Below are positions 1 through 13,000 of a stretch of 64,000 nt of DNA, piece by piece (position 1 is the stretch's first letter; every line of letters starts with the position of its first letter). The DNA lies in the NCBI RefSeq assembly GCF_028858725.1, contig NC_084774.1:1328001-1392000 (forward strand), given 5' to 3'. Below the pieces are notes generated by a model. It saw nothing but the letters and a program-made list of their open reading frames with translations, was not told the DNA's origin and did no database searches. The translations under genes were made by a program, and so were the position numbers. Origin of the DNA: Colius striatus. Its lineage: Eukaryota; Chordata; Aves; Coliiformes; Coliidae.

Positions 1-1002
1 GCTACAGTCCTTGGGCTCTTGTGAAGCGCGTCTGTGCCACGCTTTGGTAACGTGGCTACAGTTTTACAAATGGCCAATACACGTGCTGCTGCAGGACTAC
101 AAAAGTGTCTGGAGAGGGTATAAGTGAGCTCCCAAGCCTCAGCAATGCTTTACAGACAGAAATCATGCTGTTTGAGGAAGGTCCTCTACTTATGCTTAAA
201 GAAGCAAAGCTTTATAGGTAAGCCCCATACAGGAACCAAAGGAAAACATAATCCTGACAGCCAGCTCTACGAAGAAAATGCATTCCAATGAGAGCCAGGG
301 AGAAAAAGGAATGCAAGGAACACACTACATATAATGAAGGGCCCTGAAAGTGGGGGAAGAACAGCATGTGCTCTAAGCAGGAGGAAGCTACATGACTCCT
401 TTCAGTGCTGACATGTTGCTGTTGGAGGGCTTCAGGTCAGGGACTGATCTGTTGCACGTCACACCCAGCATGCATGAGGCACAGACCCTATCAGCTGCCC
501 AGTAAGATGGTTGGGAGACAGCAAATCCCAAACAGGAGGCACTGCTGTATCAAAAGTTTTCAGGAGGGGCTGGTTTGCCTCTGCTGAAACTGAAGGGGAA
601 GATGAAGTGCAGAATGCAGCATTTCAACACCTGGACACATACACCACGGCACCATCAACTCCCCACTGCTCCATGCTCTGTCCACAGCCCAAATGCCTCC
701 ATGCTCGCTACAGAGAACTGGCTGCCACTTGTTTCTGCAGACAGCTGCCTGGGCACCACAGAGACAGGAGTTCCAGCACTAGTGTGTGGGTCACTGTCAG
801 GAGTCAGTCAGGGCAAGAGTGAAGATGCGTGTGGTCCCCACAGTGTGCAAAGCCCTGATGTGAGCACGACCCACAGAGAAGCCCCTGCTGCCTGTGGCAA
901 CCCTTATTTGATGGACCAGAGCTGTTTCAGAGCAGGTACACACAGAAGTTGTAGCTCCACATCCAGTTGCACAGACAACATGAACACCTGCTGGGTACTT
1001 AC
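1..1002 (-). other. NDRG3: NDRG3 intron 9 (partial)
   Basis: Unique-looking sequence with no exon, repeat family or RNA gene that I can recognise. The next NDRG3 exon is expected to the left of position 1. Confidence 0.75.
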
Positions 1003-1059
1003 ATGGCCAAAATGATGTGCCAAGACAATATCCACTACGTTGGTTGTCCAGCCTGTAAA
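1003..1059 (-). CDS. NDRG3: NDRG3 exon 9
   Basis: A 57-bp, phase 0-0 exon encoding [19 protein letters not shown] between acceptor CACTCTTCAG and donor CAT|GTAAGT. It is the last coding exon I can find in the window. The next block of the protein (normally starting EELQ) is not present in positions 1-1002, so intron 9 is longer than 1 kb. Confidence 0.94.
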
Positions 1060-4000
1060 CTGAAGAGTGAACGTGAATGAGGAGAGAGAGCAACTGGAAA
1101 ATGCAGTTTCATTACAAATTTCAAAGCAGCTCCTCAGAGTACAGAAGATAACAAAGAAACTATTCCAGTGATGTAAGAAACAGATGGCTGAAGCTTGGGA
1201 TGGGTGTGTGAGGCCCCAGAGAAGCTTGTGCTCACATAAGCCATGGCTCTCCAAAAACCTGGAACCAAGGGCCCAAAAGAACAGAATATTTGAAAGATCC
1301 GTTCAATCTCAGCCAAATGAAGGCTGTGAGCATGAGTACCAAGGCAGAGGAAAGCTGAGTGCTCACCAGCCACTCCTCTCCAAGCAGTTTACCAGGATTT
1401 GTCTCTCACATACATCACCCCCAGCTCTGCTCCTAGGCTGGAGGCCAGACTGCACCCTGCCTGAGGCCACAGGGGCAGGAAGGAGATTGGGCAGTTTGGG
1501 ACAGAAACTGACAAATTCCTGTACTCTTGTCCTTTTTCTTCTTACTCAACACACAGTTTGTCAAGCACTGTGGAGAGATGTGAAGGGGAAAGAGAATCTC
1601 ACCTTGGATGCTGCCCAGTCAATCCAGCCCTTTGCACATGGATCAACGTTAATAAGAACAAGTCCCTCCACCAGGTCGGGGTGGCTGAGCTGTGGGGAGA
1701 GAGCACAGGCACACTCAGAAGGGTGATGCAACCCACACATCAGTCAACAGTAGGCACAGCAGCTGGAAAGCTTCTTGCAAAAGGAAGACAGAGTCAAATG
1801 AAGACTAAGTGGGGAGACCTTTCTGTGCCAGGCAGCCAGTGGCCTAAAGCTGGCTCCCAGAGAACTGCTTGAGAACTGCTTGCAAACATAAACCCAGCAC
1901 CTAACACAAGCAGACAACTTTCAGCTGTAGCCTCACTCCAAGACTGCAATTTTAGGGCAGCTCTTCTGCTCCACTGTATAGATTAGCACTGCTTCAGCAG
2001 AAGGAAACTGTCCTCAGCAGGGAACCATCTGCAATCCAGGTAGCAGGGAAGGGCTCTCTCTTCACTGAGTTGAGGACAAAGGCTTATTTGAGTGACAGAG
2101 CAACAGAGCAAACACCAGTGCCTCACACTGCTGCAGGCCCAACCCTGACAGGAAGGAGTGAGAAGCAGAGGACTTTTCTGAGGGGCAGCTGCATGGGGTT
2201 TTAAAAAGCAACAATGGCCCAAATCATCAGCAACTCTCTGCACTCAACACCTTGGAGCAAAATTTACTGAGAGCGCCAGACTTCTGTATTTATTTGGTTT
2301 TAACATTATCTCTGAAAGACTCAGGCAAACACCTGGGCTGCCAAACTACCTCCATGGATTTCACATGCCTACAAACACTTCACTAGAGAGCAGAGCAGAA
2401 GTAAGTACCAAGATAAAGCTGTCACTCTTTTGTCAAAAGGGAGAATGCAAAATTGCATCCCTCCAGTGAAAAAAGCCATTCCTCATCAGTGCTGGGTCAC
2501 AGCACACCACCAAATCAATGGTTTGTTATCACAAACACTGGGAACTGCACACAGCAATACAGCCAGTCTTTGTGAAGACCTGAGATTGGATACTCTGAGC
2601 AGCAAGGATGGGCTCTGCTGTCTCAAAGACACCACCTCACAACCCTTCCACGTCTGGCATAGCTTCAGAGCAACCTTGGCTGCTCCAGTTCAACCATGTG
2701 GACATGAAGAAGCTCTCACATGGCTCCCTGTGGGCCTGCTGTAATTACTGACTGCCACTTTGCCCATGCCCCACAAATAGTCTGTTTGAGCAGTGGAATA
2801 CTTCCATGTCTACTTCTCTGGAGACCTGCTCAGACACCTTCCTGTGTAACCTGATGGAGGGGAGCCTGCTTTTTAGCAGGGGTTTGGGCTGGAGGAGCTC
2901 TGAAGGTTCCTTCCAATCCCAACCACTCTGATTCTGTGACCACAGCTCACATGAGTCCCAAGGAAACACAGAGATACTTACTGCACATCTGCTGAGGACA
3001 TAAGCACCAGCTCCAAGTCCAATCCCGATGAAGCTTTTCAGGCTGAAACACAGGCATTTCACAATCACCAAGGCTACCAAGCTCACTGCCACAGCATCTC
3101 TAGAGGCAAAGCCTTTCCCCTCCCTGCATCCAGCTGTTCACTTAGGGTTCATTTTCAAAATGATCCAGCAATGATGCAGCAGCCATAAATTGTCTCATGG
3201 CAGACAATGTTCCCAGCATAAGAACCAGACAGGGCTACACAGGTTATTAGGAGATGCTCAAGCCAGTGAGCATAGTAGGTGCTGCAAGCAGAGACAGAGC
3301 TGGGTGCTGGAATGGCTGTATCCACCTGCCTCACACAGTTTCCTTTCAGACTTACTTTAGGTGTGTCAGAACAGCAGGCAGCATCTCAGCCAGCTCATCC
3401 ATACTGGGATACTGGTACCTGAAACCCAAGAGAGACTGAAATCAAAGCACCTCCAAGTACAGCCCAACTGTTTCCCTGAGAGGGGTGTGAGCCCCTGTGC
3501 CAGGCTGCCCAGGGAGCTGGGGGAGTGCCCAGTCCTGGAGGGATCCCAAAGCCATGGGGCTGAGGGCTGTGGGTCAGTGCTGCGCTGGGCAGGGTGAGGG
3601 CAGGGCTGGGACTGCAGCAGCTTCAAGCTCTTTTCCAACCAAAATGATTCTTGTGAAAGCTGGTACAAGCACCCACCATTAGTGAGAGCTTTACCCATGG
3701 CTCAGTCATAGAAGGGTTCCCCAAATGCTCTTGGGAAAGCCTCATCTTCTTCTGCTCCTGGAAGCTGCCTCCCACTACATTCAGCCTGGCAGTCCCAGTT
3801 GGCTTGAACTGGGTGCTCCCTCAGTCCAGATCACATTGGCAAGAATGAAGGTCCCTGCAGAGCTCTTACCCAGATGGGAATGGGGGTGCTCCTTCCTGCT
3901 GGCCTGGTGCATCCACGTGGCACACAGCAAAATGCTGAGTGATCTCTTGCATGTCTTCAAAGTTAAAGAATGCATTAAAACAGGATTTGTCTACAACAAC

Positions 4001-7000
4001 AAAGAGAAATGAGACATTCCCTGAAGCTCTATTGCAATCCACTCTCCAGACACCACAGCCCCACCTGTGTGAGCCCAGCGTCCTGCTGTGCCCGTGGGGC
4101 AACACGACACTCACTGCTGAGCCCTTCAGCAACAAGCCAGCACTGGAGGGCAGGCACGCAGATGCCACCCCAGCATGCATGCCAGGAAAACAGAGCCCTG
4201 CTGCACTGGGGTACTACCAGCACATACTGGGGAGCACCTGTGTGACGGTAACAGTACGTGTTGGGTGTGGGAAGACGTGGAAAGAGCAACTGAGCCCACT
4301 AGAGACATCACACTGCTCTGCAGCCTCCTCGAAGGGACTCACTGATCTGCTCAGCACTCAGGGTATGGATGGTCCATGGCAGCTCTGGCACACAGTGCAG
4401 CCAGTCAGCTACAGCACTGAAGTGTGGTGACTGGACCTGTTTCCATCTTCCTATTGTGTCCCTACCTTTCAAGGGCTGCTGGAATGGAGAGGAGCACACC
4501 ATATGCTCTGTCTCCTGCAGACCTTTATGTTTTTACCCTGGAATGATCTGTTTCACTCTGCTCCAGGTCAGTCCTGCTGGTCCCCTGCTCAGAAGCAAAC
4601 ACCACGTTCCTGAAAATGCAAGGGCTTACGGTTGAGGCCAATGTCATGGTATGTGAGGATGACAGGTCTGTTCCCCTTGGGTGTGCCCCTCATGGTGACA
4701 TGGACCACTCCAAAAGCTGTCTCAATGTCATGTTCCTGCAGAGAGAGAAGAAGGAGCCTCAGCATTACATGTGCTGTGCACCAGGGAACCCTAACTGAGC
4801 AGCAAGGGCCTCAGCCACATTTTAACATTGCTGATCCACACTTCGACATCTCTTTCCAACCACTGCCAAAAGCAGGCTGCTTTTGCACCAGTGTGTGAAG
4901 GGTTTGGGGCTGTGTCTTTCTGTGACCAAGATTCCATTTCAATGGCCTTTAGTTGCTGCACCACAGCAGAGCCCAGGTGTCATGTGCCCATCCATCTCTA
5001 GAGGTTCACGGCACCACAAATGCAGCTTCACACCCATAACCAAGTCCTCCCTCTCCAGCTGATACCCCTCTCCCCCCAGCCCACAAGTCCCTTTTCAGTG
5101 TGCCTCCAGCCCACACATCTGGGAACATCCTGCCCATGGGCAAGCTGATGCAAGGGGACACAGCAGTGCCCGAGAGGCTGGCAGCAGCCCCAGCCCCTGG
5201 GGCCATGTACCAGAGTGTTCTGGAAAGAGCACAACACCACAGAGCAGGCAGATGGCTGGGACAGCAGAGACTCAAGCTCTACAGATCCAGTCACTGGCTC
5301 CCTGGGATGTTGTACCCATCCACAGGGGAACGTGCAGCAGCTTTTCCTCTCAACAGCACTAAAAAGGAAAGATACAGATCCCCATGTACCTGTTCTCCCA
5401 GGCTGCCTCTACTGCAGCCCCACCGTGGCCCATCAGACCCTGAGCACGCTGCTGCAGTGGTGTTTGCTGACCTGTCACCCCAGGGAAGGCTGAGCACCGT
5501 GCCTTAACCAAAACCTTCCCTGCTGCCAGGATTGTCAAGGTGACAGGGAAGCGCCCTCAGGCTCCTCCAGCAGCTGGCACACACACAGCAGGTTGTGCTG
5601 CTTTGCACATGGGTATCACTGGAGCACTCTCATGATCTGTTTCCTTATTGTTTTCCAGCAAAACTATGTGCCTTTTTCCAAGCACAACACTGAGGGTGCT
5701 CTTTGCACTAAGCCTTGCACAAGAGAGGAAGAAGACCACGAGGCCTCTGGGTACCTCTCCAATACTTGTCCAATGCAGAAACAAAAGCTACAGCCTCACA
5801 AAGATGAACACAGATGTGGCCAGGAAGTCGTCTGAGTCTAAAACATCTGCAAACACTGAGACAAACACTGATCTGGGACAACCACAGACTTTAGAAAAGC
5901 TGTGGAGATGGCAGTAAGGCTGGTACACAACATCACTGGTAAGTCCCTTCTCTCACCCACAGAAATCAAAGGAGATCAAAGACATCCTCTGACTTACAGA
6001 CTCTGTAAAAAGCATCAATTATTTTCTTGATGTTAAAAAGATATCTGCTTAAAGAATGAAGGCAGGCCTTTACAATCTCAACTATTTTTGTTACTAGTTT
6101 ACATGAAGTATGTGATTTTTTTTTTCACACTGATTTCCAATGCCCTGAAAGTGATCAGATGGAACAGAGGAGGTGAGAGCACCTGGCGTGCAGCACAGCA
6201 CAAAGCCACCTCGTGCTTCACTTCTGGGCCCTCCCAAGGGCTGTCTGTGGGCCAGATTGGTTTAGCTGCAGGGAAAGATTCTGTCCCCATCAGCTGTATT
6301 TCTTTACAGGGTCCTGAAAGCCTTTCTCTTTTCCCTATAAGTGTTTTAATAGGAGCAAGCTGCCACAGTCAAACCACTCAAGGTAGCCTGAAGCCTTTTC
6401 CAGCTTGGCTTTGAAGGACAAAAAGCCACCTGTGACTGCCCTTGTCCTCAGAAAGGGGCTGGGTTTTCCTTGCAGGCAGCTGTTGCATGGTGCATGTGGA
6501 GAAGCTACAGTACCTACAGAGCTGCAGTGACCTGCTGGTTTGTGGTCCAGCAAGACACGTTGTGCAGCCACAGCAGCAGCAGCAGCAGCAGCAGCAGCCA
6601 CAGCAGCAGCAGCAGCAGCAGCAGCAGCCCTCGTTTCAGTGTTCTCCAAGTTCACAGGCAGCAATGAGTCTGTTAACAAAACAGACAACTTTTGACTGGC
6701 AGTGCCCATGGCTGAACTGGTGAAGCCCAGCAAGTGCCAAGGCAGACAGGGCTTGCAACGTGAGCTAACCAGGTGCTTTACTGCCACTAACATCATGTCT
6801 CTCTGCAGTATCTGGTAGTTATTGGTCCCTTCCATAAGCAGCTTTAACTCACTGACCTGGCAGGAAACTATCCAGCTGCCTTTTATTCTTTTTTAATCTC
6901 ACTTTGTTAAGATTTCTGCCAGGTCAGTGAGTTAAAGAGCTCACAGAGAGGCCTGGCAGATGCTGCTTCTGGCTCAGAGCCTGAGAGGAGTGCACAAGAT

Positions 7001-10000
7001 GGCAGAAGAAATAACCCTGCCCTGAGCACGAGGCCAGTTAAACTGACTCACATCACGAAACTGTCCCTCCAGGACTAAGTAGGGTGTTATGAGCAGCAGC
7101 AAGAGGCTGACTATCAAACAGAAGCACAGAGCCCAAACTGAGCCAACAGTGAGGAAAGCACAGAAATCAACAACAGAGCTGATGCTGTTTAAAAAAGTCA
7201 GCAGTGCAGTTTGTTTTCTGGAGTTGCATTTAAACTTACTGCTAAGGTCACATCTGCTTTCACTGGGCAGGACACTGGACAGCTGGAGACACAGACACCC
7301 ACCTCTCCTCAAGCTTTTGTTCAAACACCTACACATGCTTCTTATGACAATACCCTGCACTTTTGTTTTGCAAGTTGAGTTTGGGTCCTAGCTCTCTAGC
7401 AGGGAGAGTAAAGAGTTTTCCTGAGCTTAAAATGAACCCTTGCTCTCCTGCTTACTTTCATTTTGCAGATTGCATGAGCTGTGAGTTGGGGAAATGCGAC
7501 GGTTTGTCAGGAAGAGGCTGTTCAGGTCACCGCCGGGCACCAGTCCCATCTGAAGGGTACTCACCTTCAGTCACACTAGTGATTCAAGCACAGCACATGT
7601 CCACTGCAGATGGAAGCAACTGAGAAATCCCATCTTTAACAGATCTCAGTGAGCACCCCTTTAAACCATTTCAGATGCTGAATCTTCAGGTACCTTACTC
7701 TGCCCTGTACAGTGACAAAGCCTTAGACTGGGAGTGCTTAAGGTTATTTCCTTCTCCTCTTGCTTGTTGCCAGGCATGGTGGAAATCCCTCTGCTGGGAA
7801 GCAGCTTCCCTCCTCTGCTTCCTCTGCTTAAAGCCTTTACTTTTTCAAGGTTTTCCCCAGGCTCTACAAACCAAGTAGCAGACACTGACATCCGAGCTGG
7901 GGGCTTCCACATTCGCTTTTGCAGCTACACGCTGCACATCATGCCCATCTCCTTTTCAAGATTACCTGAAGAGATGAGAGAGGAGACCTGCCCCAAGCTT
8001 CCCTGCAGGTAATTCTGTGTGTTCTTCCAGTGAACTTTAATTTTGCTGAAACTTTGCCCTGTAGCTTTAGGGCTTTTATCTTGACCTACGATTACAAAGG
8101 ACAAGACCATTTCCAGACGTCACACACATGATTACCACACACATGACTTCCCTCTCACCTGCTTCGCTCCAGAACACACTCTCTCACATACCAAAACCAA
8201 AGGACAGCATGAGGCAGACGCTTAGTACAGAGCTTCGGCACCAGGCTTAAGATGGCAACGACAGTGTCTATGCTCATAAGACACAACTGCTACCTTGAAT
8301 GGGCCAAAACAAAAGGTATCATTTCATTATATCATTACTGGTTTATTACTCTTCCAAACATGAAGCAGAATAAGCCCGTTGCAGCGGGTCCCAGAGTACC
8401 CAGTCACAGAGCAGCGGCTTTGCAGGTGCACCCTCTGCCCCTGCCAAACACACTCTCCTCAATACATCTTCCCTGCAGCCACACCGCCTCTGCAACTGCT
8501 GCCCACCTGCAGCTCTGCACATTCCCTCTTGCTACTTGCCCACTGCTCATGCACAAATACAGCACTGGGAAGTGTCAGACACTTGACAACTTTCCTCCTC
8601 AGACACCAGCACACTTTGTTTCTGCTCTCTGCTTGGGACAGCTTTGACACGCTCAACAGAGATTCAAGGATGGCGATCGTGCAGCCGCCTAACTCCAGCT
8701 ACGGGCTAAACACTGGTCTGGTCCATAGTGCAGGGAAGCAGTGACAGGAGAGGACACGTGGAAAAGATGTGGCCAGTAAACAGCCAGACTGCAACAAACA
8801 TGCAGCCTGTAAAAGAAGGGGGATGAAAGCAAGAGATGGTGATGATGATCTGCGGTTGTGTTTTGAAAAGCTTGATACATTTTCACTGAGGGACTGGAAA
8901 CTTTATCAGAGTTTTCTCTGAAGAGATGTTATCTTCTGCCATTAACAGTACAGCAGGTAAAAAATACACAGCAGCTGCACACAAGCTGCTGTAAGCAGGA
9001 AAGTGAGAGCAGGGGCAGCCTCGCTCTCAGGGGCTGTAGATGCAAAGCCTGAGACGCAGGCGCCGAGCAGCAGCACAACAGGGACACGGGGCTCTGTGGG
9101 CAGTTGCTGCTGACCAGCTCTCATCGGCTGCACCCAACCCCAGTTCCCTCAGAAGAGCAAGGACGTGGCAGGATCAGGAGGTCTGGAGACCAGCTGCAGC
9201 TGGTCAGACCAAGGGCTCCACGACTCTCCTGCTGTGACTTCAGGAGAGTGAGCCTGGGGAAAAACAAAACTGAGCAAGCCTGTAGTGGTACTTCCTCAAC
9301 ATTTGCATCTTGTAACACTTTCCCTTCAATTTTCCCAACCTCCAACAATCTCTAGGTCAAAAGAGACTTCCTCAGCTGCAGGTGTGGCCTTCACTTTGGT
9401 TTTCTCTTGTGAGAAAGAGGGCTGTCACTCCCTGCTACCTCTGCCTTTGGCATCTGCCTGTGAGCAGAAAAGCCAAAGCTTAACAATGTGTGAAGAACCA
9501 CTTCATTCCCCACATTCTATCCTTTAGATTTGCAGGATGCCCTCCAGTCCTCACTTTGGAAGATGGAGAACAGCTGATCCCATTTCCATAACCCACAGCA
9601 ATGATGACCTACCAGCTTGTTGCAGCTCCCCTGCATGTGCCCCTTCCCGGGCCAATGTGCTCTGAGCTTCCTGGTTGGCCCTGGCACAGCAGCTTTTTGT
9701 TACCATCCTGCTCTCTGAAACTGCAGCCTCGTGCTCTGACCTTTCTGAGAGAAGAGGGCTGGCAATGGGCATGCTGTGGATTTATACAGTAGCACAATGA
9801 GGTTGCTTGGTTCTCTGGTCCTAACAAACAAGGATTGATTTGCTTTGTTGAAAGTCATGAGCCCTGAGCTGACATTTTCACTCATCTCTGGCAATGTTAA
9901 AGGTCTTATGGCTCTGGGTTATCATCAGCCCTGAGCACTCCCTTTAATGTCCAACTGTTTTACTCATTGTGTGTCACAATTCAGGTTTACTCAAAGCAAA

Positions 10001-13000
10001 TAAAGTTGGCCACTGCATCTTCCAGCACTTTTTCTAGATCATTTAAGAGTAAATTTAAGCAGCACAGGTCCCTGCACTGAGAAATAAGTTCTTCTCTAGT
10101 GATCTCAAACAACTATCAAAGTAATTATTGGCTTTTTTCCCCTCCTTTTAAGCAGTATTTCATCCGTGAAAGGACCATCCTCTGACCACATGGCCACCCA
10201 AGCGCCTTAAGACACAGGTCTTAGGGCCCCTTTTGGGCAGGAGTCTTGTCTTTTGGAAATCAAGTGGGCTGCATCAACTGAATTGCTTTTATTTATGTGG
10301 TTACTGACTCTAAAGAACTGCAACAGCTCTGCAGAGCAGGACTTCTTCCCTTTACAAAAACCACGTTGATCCTCCGCAGTGTTTACCGGTGTAATTCATC
10401 CAGCACACTCTGTGTTGGTGTTATTGGCCTGCCTGGTACAGCCAGTCAGTGAGCTCACACAGCTCCTCTGGGATCAGCTTTAGAAACCATGTCACAGGTG
10501 CTGCAGTCCTTGGGCAACATGGCAGCTTGGGCAGGGGACCAAAACCTCTCCCTCATCAACTCAACTATTCAATCCTTAAAGTCACTTTAAACTCCTGGGT
10601 TGAAGCATCCAGTCCTGGCAGCTTGCTATAAAAGCACCTACTTTATCTTTTTTTACAGCCCCTGCAACTGGCTCTGCTGTTTAAGGCAGGGTCTCTGCTG
10701 ACTCCTCACAGAGCACTCCAGCATAGCAGCCTCTGGGAACTGCTCTGTGCAAGCTTGTGTGCAGAGGAAAGGACATTCTTTTTCTGAGGTGGCTAGATCA
10801 TCCCTGAGTCCTCCTGAGTAGTCCCTGAGTAGTCTGCAGCACCCTCCAAACTGTCTCACGTGGTTTTACTTCTCAGACGTCTGAAACAGGACTGTTACGT
10901 TTTTCTCTTTGCAAGTCACCTCTTGAAGCATCCTTTTGCCTGCTTTAATTTGCTGCAGGTCACAATGTCTTGTGTTTTCTCCATCTTTCTGAAAAATGCT
11001 TTTTTTGTTTTCACCTTCTGTTAACTCCCACTGTCTTCCTGCACCTCCTTGTTGCAGATACACAATTAATTACCAACTTATCACAATAATAGTCAAGCAC
11101 TTGTTAATCACCTAGTAATAGTTCAATCAATTAGCTCAGCACTTGCAAATAACTCAAACACCTATTGATTAAGTAAGCATTCATTTGAATCACATAAGGA
11201 TCAAACTGCAAGAGTTACATACCACACCTGATGGGGACCTGTTAGCTTAGCCAGGAGACCCTGGTGAATGTATTTGTTAGGTTACCTTGGCTGTTACCTT
11301 AACCACAAGACCCTGGCATATGTACTGTATTCGTTAGGTTACCTTGGCTGTTACCTTAGTGGTTACTAAAACAAAGGGACTGATATCTTTTTTGACCAGT
11401 CACTGTGATTTTGGAAATGTTGTGTTGGTTGGGAACCAATCAAGGTGAAGGGCTGAATTGACAGATGGACATTTAATGCATGCCTTTGTTGGCAAATGTG
11501 ATTCTTTTGTTTGAGCTGTATAAAACCCCTGAAAATGGTAACACACAACGCAGCAGGTATGGAGGAGCCTTCTCCCCTGTTCTCCCAGCGCTGCATCATA
11601 AAGAAGTGCCTGCTGATCTGCATTCCTGTGCAGAGAAGCTTTTCGGGATTGCTGATCTGTCAACATCCTCATGTCTGCTGATAGATGCTGGACATTTGCT
11701 CTCTGCTTAGCTCACTGTCAATAAGCTTCTCCCTTTCTGTGCAGCTCTTGTTTTGAACTGCAAGTGCAAAACCAGTGATGTTTCCTATGGTTTGGGGTTT
11801 TTTTCCCAAGGATGTTGACACATTATAGTTCCCATCACAGAGCAACTCTGAGGACACTGTTTCTGAACATATTTCTCTGCCCTTCTCACAATTGCACCAA
11901 TGGCAGTTGTTCTCCTCCTGGGCCTCCTGAACCTGTTGCTCCTTAGGAGTCTGCAGCTAAAACGGACTAGTGTTGTCATCTCCCACTGCCACATCTGTCT
12001 GACACGGGGTAGCAGAAGCCTTTCACCCCTGTCCTCTCTCCTAGCCTTGCAGCATCTCTGACCACTATCTTGGACAACTTTAGGCCTGGGATTTAAGTCT
12101 GAGGGGAATCTAAGTTATTCACTGAGACCAGAGTCAAATTAAGGTCAACAAGCTCCATTTAACATCCCCATCTGCATCCTCTACCACCACCTGCATATCT
12201 AGCTTCTCCTTCCTGTACACTGTACCCAGGTATTGGTGTTCCACTGTCAGTGTCCATCAAGAGAGACCTCAACTCTCTTCTGTGATCTCAGCCAAGAATA
12301 ACCACTGACAGGAACAAAAGAAGGCTGAGATTCTGGGTGCAGTTTCTCGTTGCAGGTTGGCTGACTTGATGATAAAGTGCTACCAAAAAGTGGGCTTCTC
12401 TCATCCTTCTGCCCTGCCCCATGTCCAGTGGGGTCATTGTCTCATGGAAACCTGTCAGTGGGAGCGCAGGGCTGTGTGTGCTGTCCCACTGCATAAGGAA
12501 ACCAAAGCAACTGACCCTGCAGCTGCAGGATCTCTCACGCTGCTGGAAGATAAGTACTGTGAGTGCACACAGTGGCAGAGGCCTTGAGTTGCCTTAGTTA
12601 TACTGTCAGGTAGGGGCTGGGAAGAAGAACAGAGAGCAGCCAGAGAAAAGCCAACAATGCTACAGACCATCTCTGAAAGCCCTGTGGGTTTTGCTATATG
12701 CTTTATGGTCTCAGTTCCTGAAAATCCCTGCTCTTAGTCAAAGAGCTCTACACTTCAGAAGGGAAGTGTGTGAGAACCTTAGAGGCTCGAACATCAGAAG
12801 GTGGTAAGATAAGACCCCACAGCAGCTTTAAAACATTTGAGACTAAACACAAGCAGGAACTGCTAGAAGGATCTGCAGAAGGTCAGACTAGGCTGGGACA
12901 TTATCCTTGGCCTTAACATCTTTGAATGATTCTTAAACTGAGGAGGAAACCACACATGCACTCCAGTGCCTTCTAAAGTCAAAATGTACTCTGGAACTCA

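Noticed and set aside
6335..6835. Poly-Ala, poly-Gln and poly-Ser frames around 6.4-6.8 kb
   Set aside because: These are three frames of the same CAG/CTG repeat inside an intron, with no conserved flanks.
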